This document shows positions 34,446-47,942 of a DNA stretch of 64,000 nt, one piece after another (within the stretch, counting starts at the first letter, position 1; each line of letters begins with the position of its first letter). Below the pieces are notes generated by a model. It was not told the DNA's origin. It did not search any database and was given only the letters and a program-made list of their open reading frames with translations. The DNA lies in the NCBI GenBank assembly GCA_963855995.1, contig OY979730.1, positions 7,975,300 through 8,039,299 of the forward strand. Reading direction: 5' to 3'. The position numbers and the translations under genes are program-made. Origin of the DNA: Muricea muricata (lineage: Eukaryota > Cnidaria > Anthozoa > Malacalcyonacea > Plexauridae).

Positions 34446-36888
34446 CGCTTTTTCAAATACAGCCAGCCTCACAGAAGAAAGGTATTTTTGTCAAAAGAAA
34501 AATATCATTTTTAATCAATTGTGCTTTTATAAGTCAGAAAAAATACATGCACGAATTACCAACGAATTTTGATGGCTTTGAGACATGTAACGTGGGCACA
34601 TAATTCTTCCTAAAAATACTTTTTTGTACTCGAAACAACCCTTCAAAACGTCGAAAAACAACGAAGAAACGATTTTTTTATAAATTCCAAATTGACCAAG
34701 CTGTAATGTTCGGAGCCACATTTTTCTTATTGCGTTTCTAACCTGACAATGTGAAATGCACTAAACATTGCTACCTTTATTTTTTTTAACAAAAAATTCA
34801 AAAATACATAGAATAAAAACCAAGCATTTTTAGAATATTGTGTGTAGCACGACATTTTTCAGAAACCAATCTCTTACACTTTTCTTTGCATAACAGTGCA
34901 TGCGATCTATTTTTCGCAAAAAAATACAAAGAAAGTCTCAGACATCTCATTTTTCTGGTGGGCACAAGAACAGAAGCTTTTTGTTCAAATTGTGATAATT
35001 TATTTGAGATAACTTTGGGCAAAATTCTATTTTTCATTGAAAACAGCCGAAAAATCAATGCTTTGGCTTTGCCCAGCAACTAATGAAGTCACTCGATAGT
35101 GAAGTTGCTTTATATACAATTGATAGTTTCAGTGTTAAAGGAGACCAAAATAAAAGTAGAAATACATAACTTAGATTGATCTTGGATTGAAAAGTAAAAA
35201 ATTTATTCGAAGAATCAATTTAAATTTAGTCTTTTTGGAAGGTACCATTGTCAGGTTAGGAACATATCTCTTTGAAGTATAAATTCATCTTTACTTACTT
35301 GTTGAAAAGACTATATTCAAGAGCCATGTAAACCTGTTTTCTTATATTATTATTACCACGCAAGTATTACAAAGTGGAATATTTGAAATGTAAACTTGAA
35401 CTGAAGCAAAGGAAATGCACATACAAATTCAGAAATATTTCAATTGCCAAAATACAAATTCACCACAACCAAACAATATAAAAAGTTCCAGTAGGCAATA
35501 TGTTGTAATTTTAATTAAGAAACTTATAAAGTAATAAATCATACAGGAAACACAAAAGAAATCATTTTCTCATCTTACAGAATCGGTATTTTCAAAATCA
35601 CTTTGCTATAGATCTGATGTATAAAATTGACGAGTTTCACAAGCCATTTACAACATTCGCATCTGTGTATGTCAGATATCTCGCCTTCAGCTTGGGTTTG
35701 TATATCCGATACAACCCGGTCACTTGTATTGTAAATAGTACAAATCAAAATTGTTATCAAATCAAAGTCTCAAACTACTGTAATTTAAATTATTCTACTC
35801 CATATAATGCCAGACAGTTTTACTTTTTCTCAGGAAAGACCTTATGTTCAACAAGGTAAATTTGGCATGTTAATTAAGAAGTCTGTAAAATTTGAAATTG
35901 CATAGTATCAACTAAAAGCTTCATGTGACTTAAAACTTTTTCAAGTCGATGTAATACGAAGAACTCTGGTAAAGTATTTACTGTATCCAGGCATCAATAG
36001 AAAACTTTTAAAATTAAAAATTGTAGTTACTTATACTTATTATTGGCCAACATCTGTACTGCTTGTTTATCTAGAAAATCTGGCATACTGTCAATTTTTT
36101 TAGTCCAAGGAAACTTTTTTACTCTTAAATTCTTACATCCGCCACATCTTTTCTTTGCTAATAAAAAGAGCCCACAGAATTTATTTGGCAAGTTGTGGTT
36201 TTCTTTTTCATTTAAGATATGTAATTAATTGATAAAGTTAAAGAACAACTGCATCAGTTCATCTCAATTCCAAACAAGTTCCACTTTGTAAACAAAAGAC
36301 AATATGCTAGCTTATTTTGTCGTTAATAAGTAGTTCATCTTAAAGTTTGAAAGTCAACATTCTAGTACAAAATCACAAAGTCTGTATCTAAGATAAATTA
36401 CCAGTAGTATAAAATATTACAAAGTATTTTTTTAACTTAAAGGGTCCAATATAACATTGAGAACTATTGTGATTTTCAAATGAACTTTCCAAACTTTCAA
36501 ATGAACACTCAAAGCCAGCTTAAACAAAAGATGATTGAGATAGTAAACCAGGAAATAACATAGGTGTTGTAATTTTTTATCAAAAATATGATATAGTGCA
36601 TATAACAGAAACATTTCAATTAAAAAGTAGAAATATATTTCCTGTGGTTAGTTTTAATTGCTATATATATTGAAATTTTAGTATAATAATGGATGTTTTT
36701 GTTTCTGGCAAAGTCACCTCAATCTCCTTATGTTTAACCAACATTACAAAGTCAAATAATGACAAACACGAATGATTAAACACAAATTTATATTTTAATG
36801 GGTAAAAATAAATATGTCCAAATTAGTATAATCATGCATATAGGTCTAGTAGGGTACCAATTTTTAGAAACAGAATTGTGTTGTTTAC

Positions 36889-37770
36889 ATATATGATTGC
36901 TTCTCTGAATGGGGAGCAGTCCCCTCGGGTGTGCCTCAGGGAACTAAACTTGGCCCTTGGCTCTTCCTGATTATGATAAATGACTTGTCAGTCTCAGACC
37001 CATTCAGCTTCTGGAAATACGTTGATGATTCGACTGTATCCGAAACTGTTATTAAGGGCAACCCAAGTGAAGTCCAATTGGCAGCCGACCAAATTCATGA
37101 CTGGTCAAAAGAGAATAAGTTCCAACTTAACTGTGACAAAACTAAAGAACTCACTATTACTTTTACTCATTCGCATCAGGAAGCCAATCTACCACCTATA
37201 CATGTTGAAGGCAACCCGATAAGAACAGTAACCAGTGCCAAGTTATTGGGTGTAACAATAAATTCCAAACTCTCGTGGAATGACCACATTGCAAATCTAG
37301 TGGCAAAGGCATCTCGGAAACTATATTTTCTCGTACAATTAAAACGAGCCAAAGTGTCCACTGCGGATATGGTGGCATATTATTGTACATGTATTAGATC
37401 CTCCTTAGACTATGCTTGCCAAGTGTTCCATCACGCGCTACCAAAATACTTGCGTGCAGACCTGGAACGCATCCAAAAGAGAGCAATGCGTTGTATTTTC
37501 CCGCACCTGCCATACTCTGCTGCACTGGTCGAAGCAAATATCAATTCCGTCAATGAGCGACATTGTTACCTCACCGCGAAACTCTTCAAAGAAATTTTAG
37601 AGAACCATAATAATAAATTGAATCATCTTATCCCAAAAGTTAATGAAACTCCCAGACCCATTTTAAGGAAACAAAGACCACTGAATGTACCACGAGCAAA
37701 AACTGATCGCTTCTTTAACTCCTTTATAGTATCTGGTTGTAGGGCATATAACGACAGTAACAATTTCTAA
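36889..37770 (+). CDS. Reverse transcriptase C-terminal half of a CR1/Jockey-type element
   Basis: An uninterrupted frame of about 293 codons to the stop at 37770. It enters the RT palm at SGVPQGTKLGPWLFLIMINDL-type sequence (the conserved PQG.-.GP.LF motif), followed about 20 residues later by the catalytic box KYVDDST, where V replaces the usual A of ADD. The thumb region carries KLLGVTINSKLSWNDHI, then a region with a CIRSSLDYACQVFHHALP stretch common to the ends of CR1/Jockey-group ORF2 proteins. The endonuclease domain and N-terminal RT motifs are missing through 5' truncation, and no ATG precedes the frame, so no product is expected. There is no partner gene nearby. The open frame and the absence from the left arm mark it as young. 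Confidence 0.92.
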   Translation: MYDCFSEWGAVPSGVPQGTKLGPWLFLIMINDLSVSDPFSFWKYVDDSTVSETVIKGNPSEVQLAADQIHDWSKENKFQLNCDKTKELTITFTHSHQEANLPPIHVEGNPIRTVTSAKLLGVTINSKLSWNDHIANLVAKASRKLYFLVQLKRAKVSTADMVAYYCTCIRSSLDYACQVFHHALPKYLRADLERIQKRAMRCIFPHLPYSAALVEANINSVNERHCYLTAKLFKEILENHNNKLNHLIPKVNETPRPILRKQRPLNVPRAKTDRFFNSFIVSGCRAYNDSNNF

Positions 37771-37891
37771 ATAATTCTTAGAGAATTTTATTGTATATAT
37801 TCTACCTAACATTCTTACTATTGTATTATTTATTTTCATGTAAAGTTACGCAATTCAGCTTTTTGTGGCTGCAACGTATTTCTAATAAAAC

Positions 37892-37913
37892 GATCTATCT
37901 ATCTATCTATCTA
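37892..37913 (+). repeat. (TATC)n tail microsatellite
   Basis: Five TATC-type units close the retrotransposon insertion and abut host sequence GAGGCATAAC. Confidence 0.9.
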
Positions 37914-38680
37914 GAGGCATAACATATAAAATTGCTAGATTTGATATTTCAGTTTTTTAAGAAGGCCTTTTGTATGTGTTTTCATGAACTCCTGGGCCAT
38001 AATTCAATTGATTTGAACCAAATAAGATTCTAACTTTCTTTTAAAACACAGTTCATCATTATTTGACTTTTTCTAAGTTTAAAATGCTTCTGGAGCACAT
38101 GAGATTCCACGGTATGTGTACCCACAAAATAATCGTCAAATTAGGTGAGAATGAAACCGTCATGTCCAAAATTATACCGTCCCAAATTGTCCCATATTCA
38201 ATATTGTACATGCAATATTCCAATACCTTTAACAATTTCATTTTTCATAATCTGCCAGTTGTTGAGAGGAGGTTAAGCATTTTGTCGATCTACAAACAAA
38301 TTTCAAAGAATTCTATTGAAGATAGATAACTGAAATGGTAAACAAACTGCAAAAGATAACAATGCAAGTGGTTGTGTAAAAACTAAAGACCACGTAAAGT
38401 CGGCCATTCTGTACAGTGTTTGGATTTGACAGTTTGAATTTTAATTGCCTCAAGAAAAGTCTAAAAGGCATTAAAAACATAACATTCCTTGTTCTTTTTT
38501 AACCTCCCGACCTTGCACGACTCCCACATCCTGCTCCGTCTCCTCCTATCCACCTCCCACCCTCAAGGCCCTGTCGCACGGTGCAATTTTTCTTGCACTT
38601 GTAACTGCTCCGTCTCCTTCTCTATCCACCTCTTACCCTTAAGGCCCTGTCACACGGTGCACTTTTCCTTGCATTCACCG

Positions 38681-38913
38681 TAGCAAAAAAGATGGCGACA
38701 TGTCGATTTTACCAGAATGCATTGCAGGTATCAAGAAAGAATACGTGGGAAAAGATGACAAGAAGCAAAGCTACTGGATTGAAATTTTAACACAAGTGTG
38801 AAAATAACCTATTGTCTTCTGTCTGTTCTTCAAAAGACGTTAATTTGCCTTTTTAAACAATTTCAGACTGCCATGCACTCTGGTAAAATCGACATTTGCC
38901 ATCTTTTTTGCTA
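38681..38913. mobile_element. MITE family M1, copy A (right arm)
   Basis: Mirror of 12866-13098 with intact TAGCAAAAAAGATGGC ends. Confidence 0.85.
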
Positions 38914-40913
38914 CAGGGAAAATCTACTCTTAAGTAAATTTGTGACAAATGTTTGGTGCGTTAAAAAACCCCAGCAAACTGTGATGGAAACTTGCATTTG
39001 CCAATTTTACATCTCCCAATAGTAGAATTGCATTTCAAGTTGCAAGAAAAATTGCATTGTGACAGGACCTTTATTCTCCAGTGTTCCCGCCAACCTGCTC
39101 CCACCATTAGATGGAAAGTCCTTTTTTCACTACATTTTAGTAATTAGGCTACCCCCCTCCTCTCACAAGTCTGTAATCGCCTGACGAAATCAATTGGTCG
39201 ACAGTCCAAGGCATGTTTTGTAATCGAAATTCACAAAATTAAAATTAAATTGCCTTTTTTCAATAAATTTCAACCAGAACCAACTCTATACATAGAACTG
39301 TCTCAGCATACTTTCTTCGACAATCTCAACAATTCAAGACCTCATTCAGTTTCTATAGCGGATTTCATGGTATTATTATCGAACCAACTTCAACTGAAAA
39401 CGGTAGCCTTAATCTTACATGCGACCATAGCCATGCTTGGAAAGCACAAACTTACAATACTCGAAAATTGTACTTATTTCCAGTCTGATCTCTCAAAAAT
39501 CGATCTCTATGCACAATCTAAGTACTTTGCTACAAATAATGATAGAAAATAAAGCATATTACCTTAAAACAAAGTTAGGATGCATGAAAATTTAGAGGAC
39601 TTTCAAGGAGCAAAATCTTCGAGCTAGAGAAAAATTTTGAAATCTTCGAGCAGCGTCGGAAACCGACGAATTCCGAGGAACGCCGAAACTACCACTTTGT
39701 GTCGACATGCTCCGAGCAAGTTCCTTGTTCCTGATTCAGAAGAAGCTGTATCACAGATCAGATATATACAGATAGGGAACTCGCACTCAATAACCTCAAT
39801 TTTTGTGTCCCCGTGCCACGTCATTCCACGCGCCACGCAAATTGCTCTGGCAAGTGTCGTTCGTCGTGTTTTCAGTCAAAAGCATAGGAAAAACGCCGTT
39901 CGAAAGTACAAAAATGAATATTTTTGCGAAGTTCCTTCACCGATCTTCATTTTGTATGTATGTAGATATTTCAGTAGAATTTGCGTTTGATTCTTGTGTA
40001 GAAATTTCTAAATTTCCTTAAAAGTAGGAATAAACCAGAAAATGACGGAAACACGCTCTCAAAACTTCACCGCGACACATCGCTGGAATTTGTCGTTTTA
40101 AAGCATTTTGCATGAGAATCTTTGCACGTAAAACCTTCTTGCGGTTTAGATGTTCTAGCATGCACGTTTAAATGCGTGTTTTGTTGACAAATTTCGCTAG
40201 AAATTGAGTTTAAACGCCGTGTTTAGGTCGGCTCACGCGGTTTGTGCCAGCGGTATCACCCATGAGCGCTGCACCGACTTCTGACACCGAAAAAAAATAA
40301 AAAAAAAAAAAAACAGAAACGGGGCCAATTTAAAACTCCGCCTCGCCTACGGCAGGCGGAGTAATAATTGTATTCATATTTGGCCAAATTAGTTTGTGAA
40401 AACATACAAAAGGAATTATTAAAAAAGGAATAACTTTTCTGGTTCCCTTACCACTTGCCTGGATAAACTGTTGTTAATGGTCATTTTAGGGAAAATATCT
40501 TTTGCCTGCTGTCACAAACTCACAATTATTATATTGAACAGTGGCAATATAATGCCTGGACAGCAATTTCTGATAGTGCTGCTTATAATTTTTAAAATAC
40601 TGTGCACAGAAGACAAATTTCTCATTGTAACTAAGCATGTTCTTCAATCCAATTTCATTTTTTGCTGGCTTTTGACATGAAATAAAATACAGTCAATTGA
40701 AATTCATCATAAACAAATTGCTCTTTATTCAAGCAGTTTGATAACATAGTACTCTGTTTGTAAAACATGGATTTTCTATTTTGACTAAATTCATAATTAT
40801 ATACCCAATTAAAAAACAAAGTTTATATCAGTGGCAAAACAAATTGGTTTGTCATTACACTGCATTCCAGACTTACATGCAAATCCAAATATTTTGCAAT
40901 ATTTAACAAAATT

Positions 40914-43900
40914 CTAGTATTGATTGTTGACTATTCTTTTCCACAGTTTACTGTGCGAGACTCACTCAATTCTGTTGATTATTATTATCCTGATTTTTGC
41001 TTGGCTTTGTGTTCCACATTATAGGAAAAGCATATTGGAAATGTCAAAATGGGATAAATTTGAAGGGTCACGACTTTATAGGATACCCTAAAGGTCGAAA
41101 TGTCGAGAGAGCACTGGGACCGAGTTGCCCTAGCCTGTGTTTTGCGTATCCCCATACATATAATAACTATCAATATCGAGTCATTCTTGGGTTGTCACAT
41201 TTCTCACTCACTAGGGACTGTATCTACTTCACCAAATTTAGCTAAAGAGGGAGCGCGTAGCGCGACAATCATTACTTGCCCTTCGGGCTCACGCTTTAGC
41301 TAAATTTGGTGAAGTACAGTCCCAGTGAGTGAGAATAGTTTTAATATAGCAAAACAGTACGCTTATTGTCGCGCTACGCGCTCCCTCTTTAGCTAAATTT
41401 GGTGAAGTAGATACAGTCCCAGTGAGTGAGAAATACACAAAACACAGTGGTAACTCTATCCCAGTGCTCTCTCGACATTTCGACCTTTAGGGTATCCTAT
41501 AAAGCCATGACCAAATTTGAAGGGAAAATTAAGCTTGACGGTTTATTACTGTTAGGTATAGTTAATTTAAAACAGCGTCAATGTAAACATTATAACTACT
41601 TGACCAGCATGCACAACTCTGTTAATATTTTATGCAACCATCATTCTTCGAAGTTGGAAAAAATCTTCAATCTATTCACATCGTCCAACTTTTAACTGGA
41701 TCACGTGGAATATCTTTGTATAAACCAACAATGCCGTTTTAAAGGTCATCTTTAGATTTGTACTGCCTTCGGTTTGCGTGATCGCTCGCCTAAGGGTGAT
41801 CCATGTTTTTTAAGTTGGATTTGCCCCTGAAGATCAGGCTGGATATTTGTTTTCATGTATTGCTAAAACAAATTCCAGGTATATGGCGGAAGGACTTATA
41901 ATAATGAATGGCGTCCTGCCTGGCCATGCATAAAAAAACAAGTTTTTCACGGATATATGCATTTTGTATGGCGAAATTTGGTGGGCCTGGTGATAAAAGG
42001 CACGGAAGGTACATTAATCTAGGCAAGATTAACGTGCTCATCTTCTCAGTGATAGTCGATAATGAGATGTTTCAATGTTGATCATATGTTTTTGATGATG
42101 GCTTTTTGTGTCTTATGTACTACGGGAAGAAGAAACTTACCCATTACAAAGGAACAGCAGCTTAGTATACACCATAGGGTTGTTTTTTATGCCACACGAC
42201 TTTCTGTCATATCCCTCAACTTCGTTCTAGTAAAATATGAAAAAAGGGAATAGCCAACGTGGTCACCAGGGGTAAATCCCACTATGAAAAGTTCGGATCA
42301 TCCTTAAGACGGGGATCGCGTTGAAGTGTGACAGTACAAATTCAAAGATGATCTTATAGAAACGCCTTTGCGCCTTCATCTACAGATATTCCATGTGATT
42401 CAGTTAGGAGTCTAAACTTATGAATGGGTTGAAGATTTTTTGCACAACTTCCAAGAATGATGGTTGTATAGAATATTAACTGAGTTGTGCATGGTGGTTA
42501 AGTACGCTGTTTTGAACGAGCTATACCATAGGCATCCCAGCGCACGTCACGTCAGTGCATATTATTATTATTTATAATATCCTGAGGCTGGCAACTCTTT
42601 CAACATAGTAAACTGACAGACGCTTCAAAGAAAAAAATTAATACAATTTACTGCAAAAAAACTGGATACAAATGACCTTGAATATCTCTTCTACATTTCA
42701 GGATAGTTTTTAGACAAAAACACGATTCGGAAACACTTAAATTTGTTCAATAAAAAGTGTTTTTTATTGAAATTTTTCGTGTCGATAGGCGGGATGCAAA
42801 TTGCCCTACAAACGTCACTATCGGAAGCAACTTCTGCTAAGCTGCTATTGGCTGGTGAGAACGAGGAATCGCCGAAGAAAGACGAATTCAACAGCAGCCA
42901 ACAGGAACTTAGCCTTGCTTAGCTGAAGCTGTTTCCGAAGATGACGTTTGTTGGGCACTTTGCATCCCGCCTATCTACACTGAAAATTTCTATCAAAGAA
43001 CAAATTTTATTGAGCAAATTTCGGTATTTTGGAATCTCAGTTGTTTTTATCTGAACACTATATCGAAATTTAGAAGAGGTATCCAAGGTAATGTGTATCT
43101 AGCTACCTCCTCCGCGGGCGTTTTGATTGGGACCGGCTGAACGGAGAGTTATGAAGTGGAGAGTTATCTCGGAGAGTTATGATTTCGGAGAGTTATGTCC
43201 GAACCACGCCCACTTTTTTAAAACAGCCACACCCAATTTCTTAACTCTCCTGATTATTATCTGAATTAACATGGGAGAGTTATGTTTTTACGTAACTCTC
43301 TCTCATCAACATTATGAAGATGTTAGAGAGTTATCATTTTTTATAACTGTCTGTGCTCACAATTGAGGAAATAAAGAGAGTTTTGAGCTCGGTGTTTATT
43401 ATTAGCATGACAAAATTACTGATTGGTTGAATACAATTATTTCATTAATTGCACTGCATTTCGATTAATGATTTTTCCAAAACTACGAAATGGTGGTAAA
43501 ATTGAATCGGCGAGTTTAAACACAAACAAAATTGTTAAGAAAGCGGAATGCCTGTAGAAGATACAAACAAAACACAAAATTTTCGCTAAAAGTCTGGCAG
43601 GACTGGAATGTAATAATTGTCTTCACTGAGAATTATCATCTACAAGAACTGGATAAAGCGCTTTAATACTAATTGTGAGGTTGGTACATGCGATTTTGTC
43701 ATGCTAATATTAAACAAGTAATCATGCGATGTTGTTCGTACAATTATAGATTAATAGTACTCGAGATGTTTGATAAAATTTTGCCAAATCGGACTTGGCC
43801 CGGTGGCCGCATAATTACCTATAATACTAACACTTTACAGTGATAGTTGACAGCAGAAAACTTCAGCTAGGAGTACGGGTAAATAAACAGGTATATTCGG

Positions 43901-44656
43901 TAGTTTTTATGATTGTTTTAACTTTCAACAAAGCTATTAAACAAACAGGTCCCCCAAACAAACAATATATAATGCGCCGGAAATACAGGTAAAGGCTAAA
44001 TAAAACCTTTTAAATCCTTCAAAACCTGTTCAAACTTACCTAGCATCAATCACGTGTACATAACCATAAGCTAAAATCAGTGATAATCAGCGATAATCAT
44101 AAGCGAAGGAAGGAAAGCTTTGGCGTTGGGTAATATACAGAAAGTAATGTAGTGATTAGAACAAATGTATTGTAGTGTAGTTCTCCTAAATCATAACTCT
44201 CGTATGTAATCATAACTCTTTAACATCTTTATAATGTTGACAAGAGAAGAGTTACGTAGAAATATAACTTTCTCATGTTTGCTTAAGCAAACATCGGGAG
44301 AGTTAACAAACTGAGCGTGGTGGTTTAGAAAGGTGGGCGTGGTTTGGGCGTGGTTCCAACATAACTCTCCATTTCATAACTCTCCCATTAGTTATACCCT
44401 ATTTTATTTGTTTGAAGCAAAAGTATAAACGTGTGTCAGTTTACGTGGTGAAAGAGTTGCCAGCCTTAGGATATTTGTCTGATTTCCCCTCCTAATTTAT
44501 CCTATTTTTGACATTTCATATATGCTTTTCTGCATTTGCATATAGTGTGAAACATTAAGGACAGCAAAAAATCCCGAAAATAGCAGCCACGGCGGTTGTA
44601 ATGTTCTGAATTGAGCGAGTCTTGTACAGTATATGGACAATAGTAACAAACAATCA
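40914..44656. repeat. Nested stack of fold-back elements (right arm)
   Basis: Mirror of 6715-10840. The only large difference is the empty site for the GGGACC MITE at about 43091. The GGAGAGTTATG element is at 43140-44385. Confidence 0.75.
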
Positions 44657-45939
44657 ATAATGGCATTTCACCTGTTTTTATTAATTATTGAATTTGCATC
44701 CTGGAGCGCCGTGGATTTGATTTTGTCATATTTTACTGATTAAACATGCAGATGATGAGGTGGTTTTATCACAAACAATCCACTCCATGTACTACTTTCC
44801 ATAGGGGAAGGTTGACAGGGTAGGTTAGGGTAGGTATTAAAAGTATGACTGACGTTTCCAAAAAATGGAACAAAAATTCACTGCCTGATTATTTTTACCA
44901 ATACTTTTATATAAATTTATTTACAAAATGTACATGTGACCAGTTTAAATTAAAAATTCAATTCCCATGAGAATTAGCGAATGAATCTGCAAATGCTAAA
45001 TGCAAATTGCTAAGTTGATCTTTTGTTGAGAGCAGCCCGAGCATGTATCAAACAAATAAAACAACAAACGTTAAGCAATATGTAAATTTGATCCACAAGG
45101 TCAAAATGATCCTACAACTACCTGCCTAATAAGTTTAAACCTGTCTTCCTCAGTCCTAAGCTCCTGCATTCCATTCGTTACCCTCACTCCACCATTGCAC
45201 AGTCACTCGTATATAAAACATGTGAGAATTATTCCTCAAAAACGGAGTAATAATTCATGAACATAAAGGGAACATACCCCTGAAGGCGTCTTTCATACCC
45301 GTGGAGGAGATTTTTTCAAAACTTTTGCTCCGATTTTCTTGGCTAATACAACATTTATATTGAAAATTGTTTACCAAACAAACTGACAAGATGTGTATAA
45401 AATTATCATATTTGAAGTCATTTAATACACTAAAAAGATTGGGTTTTATCGTATTTAAAACGCTCGGATGAAAAACAATTTGCCTGTTGATGTAAACAAA
45501 TTAAACTGTATTTTAGCCCGCTACAATTTGTTCGTTTTAGCCTGCAAAATAAGTCGTAATGCCCGCTTAAATTATTATTATAATATATCTTTGAACCATA
45601 TATTTATTTGTAACTATGAAATAACATGTTGTACCTTTCACTTCTGTGTCAAGATTGCAACATATATGCACTCCTAGCTAGTTGTTTTATGATTATTTAT
45701 CTGCAAGAATAAAGATTTATCTTGAGAATAGCAATTTTTTTAACATTGTCTTTGTCCTTTTTCTCCCGTGTTCTCTTTTCTTGCATTGCTATTTGAACGA
45801 GTGTAGTGTGTGGTAGTTAATCTATTTTTATTGTTATTCAAATTGTGATTTTAGAAATTCTTTTCAATTATTTGTTTAAAAAATTTACGCGTGGCCCCAT
45901 TTCATTAAAAATTCAATTCCCATGGGAATTGACAAGTTA

Positions 45940-45975
45940 AACAAAAAATAGGTACGCTACGCGTACATGTATCTG
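45940..45975. repeat. 19 bp right-arm-specific insert
   Basis: GGTACGCTACGCGTACATGT lies between AAAAAATA and ATCTGCCCAC; the left arm at about 5409-5428 lacks it. The inserted bases are largely palindromic (GTACGC...GCGTAC). Confidence 0.75.
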
Positions 45976-47386
45976 CCCACAGCATTAAATATGTAGTGCA
46001 ATGATTGAGTTGAATAAATATTGAAATAAATAGTACGATGTGTTTGAAATGATTACTGTATAATATAAACTTTTAAATAAAAACATATTTGAAATGAATA
46101 TAACATAAACTTTTAATAACGGTATCATTTCAGAAGTAAACATTTGAAATATTTTAGCATTTATCACAATAATTGTTGGAACCAAATTTGGATATTATTG
46201 GTCGATAAAAATCTATATAAAAATGCATGTCTACCAAACAATGCATGAATCAAATAACTTTAGTTCTACAAATATGGTTTACTACAGGGTGTATAAAAAA
46301 GTAAACCCTTTGGAACGCTTTTTAACTGTGACTGTGATTCAAACTCTTCTTGTCAAGTCATACAGCCTCGTACCCAGGTGCTTTTACGAAAAGTTCATCA
46401 TTTCAACCAGTGTTACTACTCTTACATATACAGATCAGTTGCAAATTGAGCAAGCGCATAAGAATCGTATTGCAGTAACATTACAGTGTAGTTAATAACA
46501 TAAGAATCAAAAGTTGTCCAGTTATGAAGTGGAGGAGAAAATGAAAACATACTTGCATGCATGCTTAATCTGCAATTGGTCTGTATATGTAACACTGACA
46601 CTTTTATTAATGACTAAAAGTGCCTGGGTATGAGGCTGGGAATTTGGCAGGGTTAGATAGCATGTGTGCACATTAATTGTTATGTACAGTACTGTTGTGG
46701 TTGCACTGCCCTTGATCAAAGCTAAACACAGTAATATATATGCCCCCTTAACAAAAACAAAATTTTTTTTGCTCATATATTTTGACCTTTTTGTAGATCT
46801 GTACAGTGCGTTGAAAGTTAGGGCAAAGGCTTATCCAGATGATCGATCATGAGGAAGTGAACTCTGATGATGGAAAGTGCACAGAAGGTCAATATTTTTC
46901 ATGTTTTATTTTGAATTGAAGTGCTTTGAATATTGTTTGGCTGCTATTTAATATTGTTTGCTATATATGGCTATTTATTTTCTTGTCACAAAAAACCGTG
47001 GAACTTGATTTCCACAATGAGTGACTATGTTTATGTTTTGAAAAAATACAAATACGAATCAAATAGAAATAACCGGTCAAAATCGTTAATTTTTACCTCA
47101 GAAAACAAAATGCCATTAATAACTGATCTGTTACGAGAAAAAATCACCGTGGCTAATTAGATGCATTAATTTTTACTATCTAAGCTAAAATTTGTCAATT
47201 TTAATCCCTAAATGGATCATAATTTTCAACAGATTTTTACTAAGTTCTCAACGGGTAAGAAAATGCGATTTCGATGAGCAATTTTTATCTAAATCGTATT
47301 TGCTGAATTTAACAATGGACAGTGACATGTAAAAGCTAAATATCTGGTCTTTCCAACTCTAGAAAAATTATTGCTGTATGTTAAAA

Positions 47387-47663
47387 ATAGACCACTTGCG
47401 CGTGACGTCACACTCAACGATTTCGTAATTTAGCGGCCATGTTGGGGGCAAATTTAAAAACAAAATGTGTATTTTTCAAACACAATATTAATACACGCGG
47501 CGTACGTGTTTTTTAATGAAATATGGTGAATGTATGTTCATTTTTGAATTGCAACTGTGCTTAACTGTGCTTTTTGCATTTGTTGACATTTCACACAACA
47601 CAATTTGCCTCCAATATGGCGGATGGCAACGCGACGTGTGACGTAACTGCAAGTGGTCTATGC
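47387..47663. mobile_element. MITE with TAGACCACTTGC ends, complete copy (right arm)
   Basis: Complete version of 3791-4005: both ends read TAGACCACTTGC inward, each followed closely by a GTCACAC-type box, with GGCCATGTTGGGGGCAAATT on one side and its CCTCCAATATGGC relative on the other. TA-flanked. Confidence 0.8.
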
Positions 47664-47942
47664 ACCCTGTATTGCAGTTTAGCCTCGGGCTTCTGAGCTG
47701 GTTGCGATTATATCGAACGATACCCTCGGCCTCAGTAATTATCTATTTTAGTCCTCCTCTCTAAAGCTTATTAAATAACGTTGTTTTCTTTGCTTATCTT
47801 GCAAATAGTTTTGTAAACGTCGTAATTGTTCATTTTTTCAAAAGGTATCAACTTGTAAAAAGTGAATACACCAACCACCAACCAATGAGAGAACAAGATG
47901 GAAATAATTGATATCGAGTTAAGAAGTGAATCACTAGCCATA

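Larger units (their letters stand above)
36888..37913 (+). mobile_element. 5'-truncated non-LTR retrotransposon, right arm only
   Basis: A 1026 bp insertion. The left arm at 13867-13880 reads uninterrupted across the site. The insert starts inside the RT domain and ends with a short 3' UTR and a (TATC)n tail at 37892-37913. No target duplication longer than TA is visible. Strong 5' truncation and a microsatellite tail are typical of CR1/L2/Jockey-group elements; the clade is not certain. Because the frame is intact it must have inserted recently, after the two arms separated. Confidence 0.93.
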
